From positions 1 to 55,822 of the forward strand of contig CALJMB010000326.1 in the NCBI GenBank assembly GCA_937982515.1: 55,822 nt of DNA, read 5' to 3'. The notes beneath the pieces were generated by a model that saw only the letters and a program-made list of their open reading frames with translations, searched no databases and had not been told where the DNA came from. How positions within the stretch are numbered: position 1 is the first letter of the stretch; each line of letters opens with the position of its first letter. The stretch comes from an uncultured Balneolaceae bacterium (GTDB lineage: Bacteria; Bacteroidota; Rhodothermia; Balneolales; Balneolaceae). Shown here one piece after another: positions 43,068-51,069 of this stretch. The position numbers were made by a program, and so were the translations under genes.

Positions 43068-43073
43068 TCGGTA

Positions 43074-43310
43074 TTAGCTAATAATTAGAATTAGGTTAAC
43101 GATAATGCCAGAAATTAGAACCGATAGGATAGTTAGTAAACCCAGCACAGATACAGGCAGGGAGTTAATCACACCGGTTACCACGAAAGAGAGGACGACA
43201 GTGATAAGAGAAAAAGCCAACAAGGCATTAACAGAAAACGGGCGTTGCGTAACAGGGGCTGTTGCACACAGCGTTTCTGATAAATTGTTATGTATTGACT
43301 GTTTGAGCAC
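43074..43310 (-). CDS. Leu/Ile/Val-rich leader peptide ahead of ilvB
   Basis: A 78-residue ORF from 43310 to a TAA at 43076-43074. In residues 28-78, 30 of 51 are Leu, Ile or Val, ending VNLILIIS, with CTA leucine codons grouped in the last 25 codons. No enzyme-like features are present. A small membrane peptide is the alternative, but the position 90 bases ahead of ilvB, the codon bias and the switchable hairpins next to the stop favour a branched-chain leader. It is longer than classical leaders such as ilvL or ivbL, because the first 25 residues are not biased. Confidence 0.75.
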   Translation of the reverse strand: MLKQSIHNNLSETLCATAPVTQRPFSVNALLAFSLITVVLSFVVTGVINSLPVSVLGLLTILSVLISGIIVNLILIIS

Positions 43311-43850
43311 TTAGTTGTCGTTCATTAATTGATCAGCTCGTATAATAGGCATACCTGAGTGTTGAGTCAAGGGGAAAATGCACTATTTAATCATTTCGTT
43401 TTAAGTTTATCTGCACTAATAAATTAATAAGTTGGCGGGGGTATTATTAGCAGCAATAATAGACAGCGTATAACCGGCGGACGGAGTATATTTGGCCGGT
43501 GGCGTTAAAATATTTTACAGCTCATTTTAAATATTAACTTTACTTTGGTTACTCGTATTTTATATTTACAGGCTTCCCGCCGGCAGTTGTTTTTTCATGA
43601 CAATCGTAAGCTCTAAAATTCTAAGGATTAGTTAAGCCACAGATTTACACAGATAAGGGCAGTTTTTTTAAGTAAAGAGGCCGCCAAAACACTAAAGGGG
43701 TTATTGGTTATTCGTTAATGGCTATTAGCAGGGATGTTCCTGATACCAACTAACCATTAACGAATAACCGATAGCAACACTGGCTAAATGTACAACAGTA
43801 CACAACCATCTGCTTCAATCTGTGCTAATCTGTGACCCAAAATATTTACC
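43311..43850. other. Divergent ilvB/ilvD control region with nested inverted repeats
   Basis: About 540 bases between divergent units. From 43638 to 43834 there is a nested inverted repeat: outer arms CACAGATTTACACAGAT (43638-43654) and ATCTGTGCTAATCTGTG (43818-43834, 15 of 17 match), inner perfect arms GGTTATTCGTTAATGG (43706-43721) and CCATTAACGAATAACC (43754-43769). The word AGGCCGCCAAAACACTAA at 43678-43695 repeats that at 17288-17305. No clear promoter was identified for ilvD. Confidence 0.6.
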
Positions 43851-45530
43851 ATGGCTGATAAATTAAACAAGTACAGTTCCCGTCTTACGCAACAAGAATC
43901 TCAGGTTGGCTCAAAAGCCATGCTGTATGGCGTGGGGCTAAGTGATGAAGATATGAATAAAGCCCAGGTGGGTATTGCAAGCACCGGCTGGGAAGGCAAC
44001 CCTTGTAATATGCACCTCAATGACCTGGCAGTGCATATTCGAGAGAGTGTGACTGCTTCCGGCCTGGTGGGATTTATCTTTCACAGCATCGGGGTGAGCG
44101 ATGGTATTTCTATGGGAACCCAGGGGATGAAGTTTTCACTGCCCTCCCGTGAAATTATTGCAGACTCCATTGAGACGGTGATGTCTGCACAGTGGTACGA
44201 TGCCAATATCTCTGTTGTAGGGTGCGACAAAAACATGCCGGGTTCCGTGATGGCTATGTCTCGTTTTAACCGCCCCTCTATAATGATCTATGGAGGAACC
44301 ATACGCCCGGGTAACCTGAACGGACAAAAACTGGATATCGTCTCGGCCTTTGAATCATACGGGCAGTATTTGTCCGACGATATCAATGAAGCGGAAATGG
44401 TGAATGTGCTGAAGCACGCTTGCCCCGGGGCCGGTGCCTGCGGCGGAATGTACACAGCCAATACGATGGCCGCGGCTATTGAAACCATGGGATTGAGCCT
44501 GCCTTTCAGTTCATCTATCCCGGCTACGCATGAGTTGAAGGTTGCAGAGTGCAGGAAGGCAGGCCAGGCAATCAGGGTTTTGCTGGAAAAGGATATCAAG
44601 CCGCGGGACATCATCAACAAGCGGTCACTGGAAAATGCCGTGGCCATGGCGGTTGCTCTTGGCGGTTCTACCAACGCCGTAATGCATCTGCTGGCGATCG
44701 CGCGTTCGGCAGAGGTTCCGTTTACGATCGATGACTTTCAGGAAGTCAGCAACCGGACACCCTACCTGGCCGACCTGAAACCCAGCGGAAAGTATGTAAT
44801 GGAAGACCTGTTTAATGCAGGCGGTGTTCCGGCCGTGCAAAAGCTTATGCTGAAAGAAGGATTGCTGCACCCCGATTGTATTACGGTAACGGGTAAAACC
44901 CTTGAGGAGAATGTAGCCGAAGTGCCAGACCTGCTGGAAGAGCAGAAAGTCATACACCCACTGTCCGACCCTATTAAAAAGACCGGGCACCTGCAGATTC
45001 TGTACGGTAATCTCGCTCCCGGGGGCGCCGTAGCCAAGATTACGGGAAAAGAAGGCGAACGATTCTCCGGCCCCGCCCGTGTGTTTGAATCTGAAGAAGA
45101 AGCACTGGAAGCCATCCAGCAAGGAAAAGTTAAAAAGGGGGATGTGGTGGTAATTCGCTATGAGGGCCCCAAAGGAGGGCCCGGCATGCGGGAGATGCTG
45201 TCTATTACCGCTGCAATAATGGGAGCCGGATTGGGTAAAAGTGTTGCTCTTATTACCGATGGCCGGTTTTCGGGAGGAAGCCACGGCTTTGTCATCGGCC
45301 ATGTAACGCCCGAAGCACAGGCAGGCGGGCCTATCGGTCTTATCAAAGACGATGACATCATTACCATAGACGCGGAAAAGAATGTAATAAAGGTTGATAT
45401 TTCCGATGAAGAAATGGAGCAGCGGAAAAAAGAATGGAAGCAGCCGGAGCTTCAGGCTAAAAGCGGAATTCTTTACAAATATGCCCAGCTGGTTTCCAGC
45501 GCATCGGAAGGTTGTGTAACCGACAGGTAG
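43851..45530 (+). CDS. ilvD: Dihydroxy-acid dehydratase
   Basis: A 559-residue Fe-S dehydratase that makes the 2-oxo acids of Val/Leu and Ile. The cluster cysteines lie in GNPCNMHLN (about 51-59), VGCDKNMPG (about 124-132) and CPGAGACGGMYTANTM (about 193-208); the active-site block DGRFSGGSHGFVIGHVTPEA is near the C-terminus. It carries the pathway step missing from the divergent minus-strand operon, so the two units together complete Leu/Ile/Val synthesis from pyruvate and 2-oxobutyrate. Threonine deaminase (ilvA) is not in the window. Confidence 0.96.
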   Translation: MADKLNKYSSRLTQQESQVGSKAMLYGVGLSDEDMNKAQVGIASTGWEGNPCNMHLNDLAVHIRESVTASGLVGFIFHSIGVSDGISMGTQGMKFSLPSREIIADSIETVMSAQWYDANISVVGCDKNMPGSVMAMSRFNRPSIMIYGGTIRPGNLNGQKLDIVSAFESYGQYLSDDINEAEMVNVLKHACPGAGACGGMYTANTMAAAIETMGLSLPFSSSIPATHELKVAECRKAGQAIRVLLEKDIKPRDIINKRSLENAVAMAVALGGSTNAVMHLLAIARSAEVPFTIDDFQEVSNRTPYLADLKPSGKYVMEDLFNAGGVPAVQKLMLKEGLLHPDCITVTGKTLEENVAEVPDLLEEQKVIHPLSDPIKKTGHLQILYGNLAPGGAVAKITGKEGERFSGPARVFESEEEALEAIQQGKVKKGDVVVIRYEGPKGGPGMREMLSITAAIMGAGLGKSVALITDGRFSGGSHGFVIGHVTPEAQAGGPIGLIKDDDIITIDAEKNVIKVDISDEEMEQRKKEWKQPELQAKSGILYKYAQLVSSASEGCVTDR

Positions 45531-45559
45531 TAATCAGGAACCAGATTATACATAACAGG

Positions 45560-45590
45560 CCCATTGGATGACTTAGAGTCATCCAATGGG
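45560..45590 (+). terminator. Hairpin downstream of ilvD
   Basis: A perfect 14-bp stem CCCATTGGATGACT (45560-45573) with AGTCATCCAATGGG (45577-45590) and a 3-base loop, 30 bases after the ilvD stop. There is no T run, so it may stabilise the 3' end rather than terminate on its own. Confidence 0.55.
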
Positions 45591-46255
45591 TACTTGCTTT
45601 CATTTAATTAAGCAGGGCGCCTTTCTCAACTCTGATCCTGAAACATCTGCCGCTCCTTATCCGGCAGAGAGTATCGATTCTAATCATCTGCACCGGCCCT
45701 GGTTCCATCCGTTTCGCTGCCTCTCCAAAGAAGGAGAAAATCTCACACTGTTCTCAGCATTCAGGGGGTTTCAGACCCCCTTCTGTGCAAAAATTTGCAC
45801 AAACCCCGTTCCAAGCAGGGGCCAAGTCCCGACCAAGTACTGTGCAAGCTTTGTGCAAACCCTGACCAACACCCCGCAGCTGCAGGCCTTGTATGAGACT
45901 TGGGCAGGCCTTGGCAGAAGGTATGAAAGGCCTTCAGGACTTGTTTTGTGCAAAAAACAGGCGCTATTTGCGCAGTCCGGTGTTGAGTTTTGAATCGGGG
46001 GGGCTACGCCATGGCGTGTCTGTATAGCGGGGTTGCTGGTCCGGTGCTTCAAGCGCGGAGAACAGGAGGGGAGATTCCCATCTGAAAGTGACCGGTCGGC
46101 AGCCTTCTATGCTTCCGTAATTATTCTGAATTTCTGTGGCTGACCCTGACCCCGAAGATGGGAGTAATTCCGGTATAAGAGTACCTGTAGCGTTCCACGT
46201 CAACCATGCGTATAGACTGGTAACTGTTAATCCGAACCAAAACCGACGTGAAGCT
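45591..46255. other. Intergenic region with repeated TGTGCAAA words
   Basis: No supported gene; several open frames here lack protein-like features. TGTGCAAA or a close form occurs at 45784, 45841, 45852 and 45948, and in inverted form TTTGCACA at 45794-45801, giving a palindrome TGTGCAAAAATTTGCACA (45784-45801). GGGGGTTT/GACCCCC and AAACCCC nearby allow competing hairpins. Confidence 0.5.
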
Positions 46256-46792
46256 ATGATAAGTAAAAAAATATCGATGCTGGCATTTGCAGGAGCCGTA
46301 TTGTTTATGGGGTGTAAACAGAGTGTGGTTAACTCTGATGAGGCCGACAATCCACCCGCGCCAATGCAAGGCGAAAACTTCAGCTTCTATAGCAGTTCAG
46401 ATATGTATGAAGAGTTGCGTGAAAAAGGCAAGAAAGGGAAGAGCGGAATTGGCGATGCTTTTGAAATTACCGATGTGTGGCGTACGGAAGAAGACGATAA
46501 AAAGTACCTGCATATCGAAGTAACGCATAACAAGGCATGTGACGAACGCTTTCAAGTTGTCTGGAATGGTGCAGTGGCGGAATCATATCCCCTGCAAACC
46601 TGGCTTCTTGTGAAACTGGACGCGGAGGATTGCCCGAATTTAAATAGTGTTACCTCAGATACGCTTTCTCTGGATCTCTACAAATTTCTGGGAGATGAAA
46701 GATATCTGGCAGACGAGAACATGATATTCCATGTTTACAATGTTTCGTCTGATCAGGATGTTAACTACGATGAGCCGGTTTCGGACAGTTGA
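46256..46792 (+). CDS. Putative lipoprotein of unknown function
   Basis: A 178-residue exported protein. It begins with a lipoprotein signal (MISKKISMLAFAGAVLFMGC, lipidated Cys about residue 20), then a Ser/Lys/Gly-rich segment and a domain of about 100 residues with two Cys (NKACDERFQVVW and DAEDCPNL), perhaps an immunoglobulin-like beta fold. The frame is open upstream to 46136, but the ATG at 46256 directly opens the signal peptide. I do not recognise the family. It is not coupled to the next gene, 170 bases away. Confidence 0.72.
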   Translation: MISKKISMLAFAGAVLFMGCKQSVVNSDEADNPPAPMQGENFSFYSSSDMYEELREKGKKGKSGIGDAFEITDVWRTEEDDKKYLHIEVTHNKACDERFQVVWNGAVAESYPLQTWLLVKLDAEDCPNLNSVTSDTLSLDLYKFLGDERYLADENMIFHVYNVSSDQDVNYDEPVSDS

Positions 46793-46821
46793 TCATGGAT
46801 TCGGCTGCCTGACTATACTTT

Positions 46822-46861
46822 GGGGCGTGTCGACAATCACAGGCTAATTGTCAACATGCCC
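46822..46861 (+). repeat. GGGGCGTGT..GACAATCA dispersed inverted repeat
   Basis: Arms 46823-46837 and 46847-46861 match at 13 of 15 positions with a 9-base loop. Its left part (46822-46839) differs at one position from 22655-22672. It may act as a terminator for the lipoprotein gene, though the T run is poor. Confidence 0.6.
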
Positions 46862-46965
46862 TGACTTTAAAAGCCGGCAGAAGAAATAGTTGTTGGCCGG
46901 GGTTGATGTGTAACTTCTGAACACTGGCATAACAATTAATACATTTATTTCATACTCCTATTGAA

Positions 46966-47580
46966 TTGACGGAAGAGGATATAGCAGGCAGGGTTTTTGG
47001 GGTTAATGGTTCTGCATGTGCAAAAGAGGCAGATGCAGAAGAGAAGGGTAGGTTTAAAGAGATTATAGACGGATGCCGTGCGAATGAACCATCCAGCCAG
47101 GAGGAGTTGTATAAGCAGTTTTACGGATATGCTTTGGCTGTTGCTTTGGCCTATTGTTATTCAAGGGAGGATGCTGTGGAAGTAGTCAACGACAGTTTTA
47201 TCAAGGTTTTCAGGAATATCAGAACATTTGTATCTACAGAGCCCTTCAGGCCGTGGCTCAGAAAGATTGTTGTTAACACCTCGATTGACAGGATCCGTGC
47301 AAACAAAAAATACCGGAATCATGTGGAAGATGAAGACTTACAACATGTATCTCGGGTAGATATAGAATCCGAGCTTACCGCAAAACAGATGTATGCCCTG
47401 TTGAATGAACTGCCAGACTTGCTTCGGTTTGTTTTTAACATGTATGAGATTGAAGGATACAGCCACCGGGAAATTGCCGACAGGCTGGAGATAGCCGAAA
47501 GCTCTTCCCGTACCTACCTGACCAGGGCTAAAACCAGGCTAAGGCATCTATACGGCAAACTTTTTACAGGTGAGCAATGA
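46966..47580 (+). CDS. ECF-type RNA polymerase sigma factor
   Basis: A 204-residue sigma-70 family factor. Region 2 spans about 40-105 (ELYKQFYGYALAVALAYC, then EDAVEVVNDSFIKVFRNI), and region 4 spans about 140-200 with the helix-turn-helix YSHREIADRLEIAESSSRTY. The first in-frame start I can support is TTG at 46966; no ATG occurs before the conserved part. The downstream gene overlaps by four bases (ATGA) and encodes a membrane-spanning partner, the usual place for the cognate anti-sigma factor. Its promoters and targets are unknown. Confidence 0.9.
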   Translation: MTEEDIAGRVFGVNGSACAKEADAEEKGRFKEIIDGCRANEPSSQEELYKQFYGYALAVALAYCYSREDAVEVVNDSFIKVFRNIRTFVSTEPFRPWLRKIVVNTSIDRIRANKKYRNHVEDEDLQHVSRVDIESELTAKQMYALLNELPDLLRFVFNMYEIEGYSHREIADRLEIAESSSRTYLTRAKTRLRHLYGKLFTGEQ

Positions 47581-48773
47581 GTAAAAGAAAACATACGGAA
47601 CTTATAGACCATATAAGGGAATCTCTGCAAGGCCGCGAAGAGCCTTATCTGCCCGGTGCCTGGGAAGGGTTTCAGCAGCACAGGGAAAGAAAGAACAGAA
47701 TATACGCGGGTAAAGTGGTGCTCAGCCTCGCTGCTTCTCTGGCTTTGGTTCTGTCTGTTTTATATGTCCTGAACGATTTTATTGAGGTAAGCCCAGAACA
47801 GCGTATCACCGAACAGCGGGAAGAGGCGTACGCCGATAACGTCGCCCGGCCTGACATCCGTCCTGAGCCTGATGTGTCCGCTCCCGCGATCACAGATTCC
47901 TCCGTTGCTATGAATGTGCAAACGGCTGTTAAAAAGCCGGAACGGGCTGATGATGCGGGGAAGGAAGTCGGGCTGAAAGCCACCTTGCCCGGTATTGGCC
48001 GGGCCGCGCTCCCCGAAACTCCCTGTCAGACAAGACTTGCACTATGGTCTCCAAAAGACCTGTCTGAACCAGGCCCGGCAGAGCATCCGGGAGCTATGGG
48101 CTGGACGGAAATCCAACAGGAATCTCATGAGCGCAGAGTGGTAAAAACGGAGCGTGATAAAAACCTTTCATTTGGTCTGGCTTACACGCCCCTGATAAAT
48201 AGTAATGATACAAAAACCGATTGGGGTATGGGAGGCGGACTTTATACCGAATGGGCGTTTACGCGTAACCTCGCTCTCTCTTCGGGAGTTATATTTGCAC
48301 AAAACCAGTTGGAATACGATCGCGGAACAGGAGCGGAGGGGGCCGGAACAGAAAATCTGGCTTATATACAGGTTGATCTGGTGAGCCTGGAAATACCTTT
48401 AAATCTGCGGTATTACCTGACGGATCATATTTCTGTTTCGGCGGGTATTTCTTCGGCCGCATTCCTGAAAGAGGATTATAACTACACATATGAGTATCAG
48501 CGGGAGATTCAGGTATTAACCTACACCGAGAGTTCGGGGTTTGAGCCGGTTGTCACGAAGGTTACCATTACCGAGTCGGAGAAGCAGTCAGAGCCTTCAT
48601 TCAACAGCATGGATTGGGCCGCTTTCTATACCTTCTCTTTCGGCTATCAATACGACATTGCGGATAAGCATACCTTGTCGCTGGAACCATTTGTGAAGGT
48701 ACCCTCCGGGCAACTGACCACCCGCAATATCAAGTACTACACCGGCGGAATTCAGCTGAAGATTTCTTTCTGA
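47577..48773 (+). CDS. Putative dual-membrane anti-sigma factor with outer-membrane beta-barrel
   Basis: A 398-residue protein with an unusual layout: a cytoplasmic N-terminus of about 43 residues (HIRESLQGREEPYLPGAWEG), one inner-membrane helix (about 44-66, VVLSLAASLALVLSVLYVL), a Pro/Ala/Glu-rich periplasmic linker (about 70-195), and a C-terminal half of alternating aromatic beta strands ending in a terminal Phe (QLKISF), as in outer-membrane barrels. This matches the dual membrane-spanning anti-sigma (Dma) architecture described for Bacteroides. The overlap with the ECF sigma gene supports the pairing. It would bind sigma inside the cell and sense the outer membrane directly. The barrel call rests on strand pattern only. 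Confidence 0.75.
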   Translation: MSKRKHTELIDHIRESLQGREEPYLPGAWEGFQQHRERKNRIYAGKVVLSLAASLALVLSVLYVLNDFIEVSPEQRITEQREEAYADNVARPDIRPEPDVSAPAITDSSVAMNVQTAVKKPERADDAGKEVGLKATLPGIGRAALPETPCQTRLALWSPKDLSEPGPAEHPGAMGWTEIQQESHERRVVKTERDKNLSFGLAYTPLINSNDTKTDWGMGGGLYTEWAFTRNLALSSGVIFAQNQLEYDRGTGAEGAGTENLAYIQVDLVSLEIPLNLRYYLTDHISVSAGISSAAFLKEDYNYTYEYQREIQVLTYTESSGFEPVVTKVTITESEKQSEPSFNSMDWAAFYTFSFGYQYDIADKHTLSLEPFVKVPSGQLTTRNIKYYTGGIQLKISF

Positions 48774-49147
48774 TCTGTGTAGCGTTTACCCGGTTCCGGC
48801 CGTATGGTCTATAGAAACAGTTAGAATTCAGTTTTCGGGCGGATGCAATGCGGCGTCGGCTTTATAACTCCGTATCTTCAGATTTTTTTGCTGTGACGGA
48901 GTAGTAAGCAATTGTAACACGGAATCCGTTCATAATATTAGTATCTATACCCGGTGATCATTTCTGGACACCCCCCTTAATCCCCCTTTATTAAGGGGGA
49001 GATGATCTTGTCCTGGCACCATTCATTCCTCCCGAATCCTCGGGAAGAAGGGCAGTAGGGGATCGAAAGGGCAATGGGCGTGGATCCTGACATTATGAAT
49101 ATAAATCTCCACAACACCTAAACAGGCTAAGTTACCATATCATACAT
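48774..49147. other. Intergenic region with CCCCCTTAAT element
   Basis: No gene is seen. The element TTAATCCCCCTTTATTAAGG at 48977-48996, flanked by extra C and G runs (48970-49001), is the plus-strand copy of the one in the cysO-moeZ spacer. A CCCGAATCCTCGGG inverted word lies near 49033. No terminator is evident for the preceding operon. Confidence 0.5.
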
Positions 49148-50089
49148 ATGAAGAGATATATACCATTTTTTTTGAATACACTTATAGCCATTCTCATTCT
49201 GCAGGGTTGCCTTATGGGCGAGACCGAACAGGAAAAACGGATACGCAAAGATGACGAAGCCATAGAAAGCTATCTTCAAGAGCATAACATCCATGCTGAA
49301 TTGTCTTCCAGCGGAGTTCACTATGAGGTGCTTGAAGAAAACAGCCAGGGCAAGCAGATTAAGGCAGACCATGTTGCAGGTATTCTCTATACCATGAAGC
49401 GGCTTGACGGAAAAGATGTTGAATCTCACAGCGACAGGCAGCGCCCACTGCGTTTCAGCTACAGCCGAAATGCTCTGATACCGGCAGGATTAAACTACGA
49501 GATCGGCCGGATGAAAGCAGGGGAGACTCTGCGCTTTTATATACCTTCGTACCAGGCTTTCAATAATTACAATCACGATAATTTATTCCCTCCCTACACG
49601 AATTTCATCATGGAGGTGGAGTTGGTTGAGGTAAAAACCGAAGAAGAGGTCTATGAACAAGAGGTTGATTCCATTCAGAGCTTCATTAAATATAATGGAA
49701 TAGAGGCCGAATCCTACCCCAATGGATTGTACTATGTGGAGGTGGAAGAGGGCTCCGGAGCGGCACCGAAAGGCAACAGTTTGGTGAAGTTCCACTTTAC
49801 GAGAAAATATCTGGACGGAACAGTCATCGAGTCTACTGAAGAAGGTGATCCTGTTCAGGAATATCTCAATAGTAACAGATTGGTTCGGGGCCTTGAGGAA
49901 GGGATAAAGCTGATGAAGGAAGGAGGGAAGGCCGAGCTTATCATGCCTTCAAAAATGGCTTTCGGTAAGAGTATTCAGGTGATTCCGCAACAGGTTAGGG
50001 AAGACTGGGTGAAAGAAGACCAGATAAATCCTCTTGTAAAGCCTTACTCGCCTGTTATTTATGAAGTTGAGTTGCTCTCTGTTAACTAA
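49148..50089 (+). CDS. FKBP-type peptidyl-prolyl isomerase lipoprotein, two tandem domains
   Basis: A 313-residue lipoprotein (signal to LQGC, lipidated at about Cys21) with two FKBP-like domains, about 55-155 and 195-312. Each has the glycine/charged strand, the internal GMKAGE-like segment (IGRMKAGETLRFYIPS; IKLMKEGGKAELIMPSKMAF) and a final VELVEVK or VELLSVN. It probably assists folding of exported proteins in the periplasm. Some active-site aromatics of canonical FKBP are altered in the first domain, so only the second may be catalytic. An intrinsic terminator follows. Confidence 0.85.
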   Translation: MKRYIPFFLNTLIAILILQGCLMGETEQEKRIRKDDEAIESYLQEHNIHAELSSSGVHYEVLEENSQGKQIKADHVAGILYTMKRLDGKDVESHSDRQRPLRFSYSRNALIPAGLNYEIGRMKAGETLRFYIPSYQAFNNYNHDNLFPPYTNFIMEVELVEVKTEEEVYEQEVDSIQSFIKYNGIEAESYPNGLYYVEVEEGSGAAPKGNSLVKFHFTRKYLDGTVIESTEEGDPVQEYLNSNRLVRGLEEGIKLMKEGGKAELIMPSKMAFGKSIQVIPQQVREDWVKEDQINPLVKPYSPVIYEVELLSVN

Positions 50090-50125
50090 CCTGTTTTTTT
50101 AAAGAGCCTTCTTGACCCCGACCCG

Positions 50126-50163
50126 AAAAGATGTCGGAAGTCTTCGGACTTCCGGCATCTTTT
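50126..50163 (+). terminator. Intrinsic terminator with UUCG tetraloop
   Basis: A 17-bp stem (50126-50142 with 50147-50163) containing one G-U pair, closed by the extra-stable C(UUCG)G tetraloop and ending in TTTT. It lies 37 bases after the FKBP stop. The leading AAAA makes it potentially bidirectional. Confidence 0.9.
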
Positions 50164-50613
50164 ACTTTATACAAGGGATGGAAACCAGGGAGGTGGTGGC
50201 AGATTGTCACGGATCGGCACGGATGGTTTTGCAGGACAGGCATCCGCCCTTCTCTTTTATAACATTCTTATCCCGAATCGTGCTACTCCATAGAAGGCTT
50301 CCCTTGCCAAACCCGGCACGAACAGACGCTCGCGCCATACATTGCTTTCCCCCTTCGAAACGAGTCAGGGAGATCAGTATGGATAGTTTTACAGTACAGC
50401 TATGCAGCCCTTCCCCTATGCAATACGCCCATTCTGAATTCATGTAACTACATCAGTTCCAAATGAATGCTTGTCAACCGGCTTTGGTTGTATGTTAACT
50501 GATTACATCGGATAAGATATTTCGTACATTTCGAGGTATAATAGGAAAGCAATCAAGTGCTTTATACTTGGTGCGGCACAGATGCTAATTTGATAATCCA
50601 AAGCAGAAGTTTT
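50164..50613. other. Intergenic region before msrB
   Basis: No gene is supported. It holds the third copy of the dispersed 20-bp repeat, GCACGAACAGACGCTCGCGC, at 50316-50335. The rest has no recognisable structure. The msrB promoter must lie in the last part, but I see no clear boxes. Confidence 0.5.
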
Positions 50614-51069
50614 ATGATTGATTGGAAACAGGTAAATAAGTATATATCTAACGGAAACCCCGAACCACCCCGGCGGGTTGAGAAAACAGACGAGGAGTGG
50701 AGGCAGCAGCTTACACCCAAACAATACGAAGTAGCCCGCCGCCACGGAACAGAGCAGCCGTTTACAGGCGAGTATTGCGAAGCTCATCAACCAGGCCTCT
50801 ACGCATGCATTTGTTGTGGAACCGAACTCTTTAACTCTGAAGAGAAGTTCGAGTCGCACTCAGGCTGGCCCAGCTTTACGGAGCCAGTCCAGGAAAATGT
50901 CATCAAGTATGTAGAAGACTTAAGCCACGGTATGCAGCGGATTGAAGTGCTGTGCAATGTCTGCGATGCTCATCTGGGGCATGTCTTTCCAGATGGGCCG
51001 CCGCCCACCGGCCTCCGTTATTGTGTGAATTCAGCTTCTCTCAGGCTGGTGGAAATGGCAGAAAAATAG
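50614..51069 (+). CDS. msrB: Peptide-methionine (R)-S-oxide reductase MsrB
   Basis: A 151-residue repair enzyme reducing methionine-R-sulfoxide. Zinc ligands are Cys65/Cys68 (ACICCGTELF) and Cys114/Cys117 (CNVCDAHLGHVF); the catalytic cysteine is Cys137 in RYCVNSASL; the substrate pocket motif is SHSGWPSF. There is no signal peptide, so it is cytoplasmic. An in-frame ATG at 50557 would add 19 unrelated residues; the ATG at 50614 is chosen because MIDWKQVNKYI fits the family N-terminus. It is not fused to MsrA. The next gene starts 187 bases on. Confidence 0.95.
   Translation: MIDWKQVNKYISNGNPEPPRRVEKTDEEWRQQLTPKQYEVARRHGTEQPFTGEYCEAHQPGLYACICCGTELFNSEEKFESHSGWPSFTEPVQENVIKYVEDLSHGMQRIEVLCNVCDAHLGHVFPDGPPPTGLRYCVNSASLRLVEMAEK

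Noticed and set aside
43432..43473. A TTG-started 13-codon ORF (LAGVLLAAIIDSV) 380 bases before ilvD, considered as a branched-chain leader
   Set aside because: It is short, far from ilvD, has no convincing terminator or Shine-Dalgarno switch after it, and the base composition of the spacer makes such a peptide plausible by chance.
45586..45993. 135-codon open frame after ilvD
   Set aside because: It runs through the ilvD hairpin and the TGTGCAAA repeats, has erratic composition and no protein-like pattern.
50112..50447. 111-codon open frame after the FKBP gene
   Set aside because: It begins upstream of and reads through the UUCG terminator and the dispersed repeat, with no recognisable domain.
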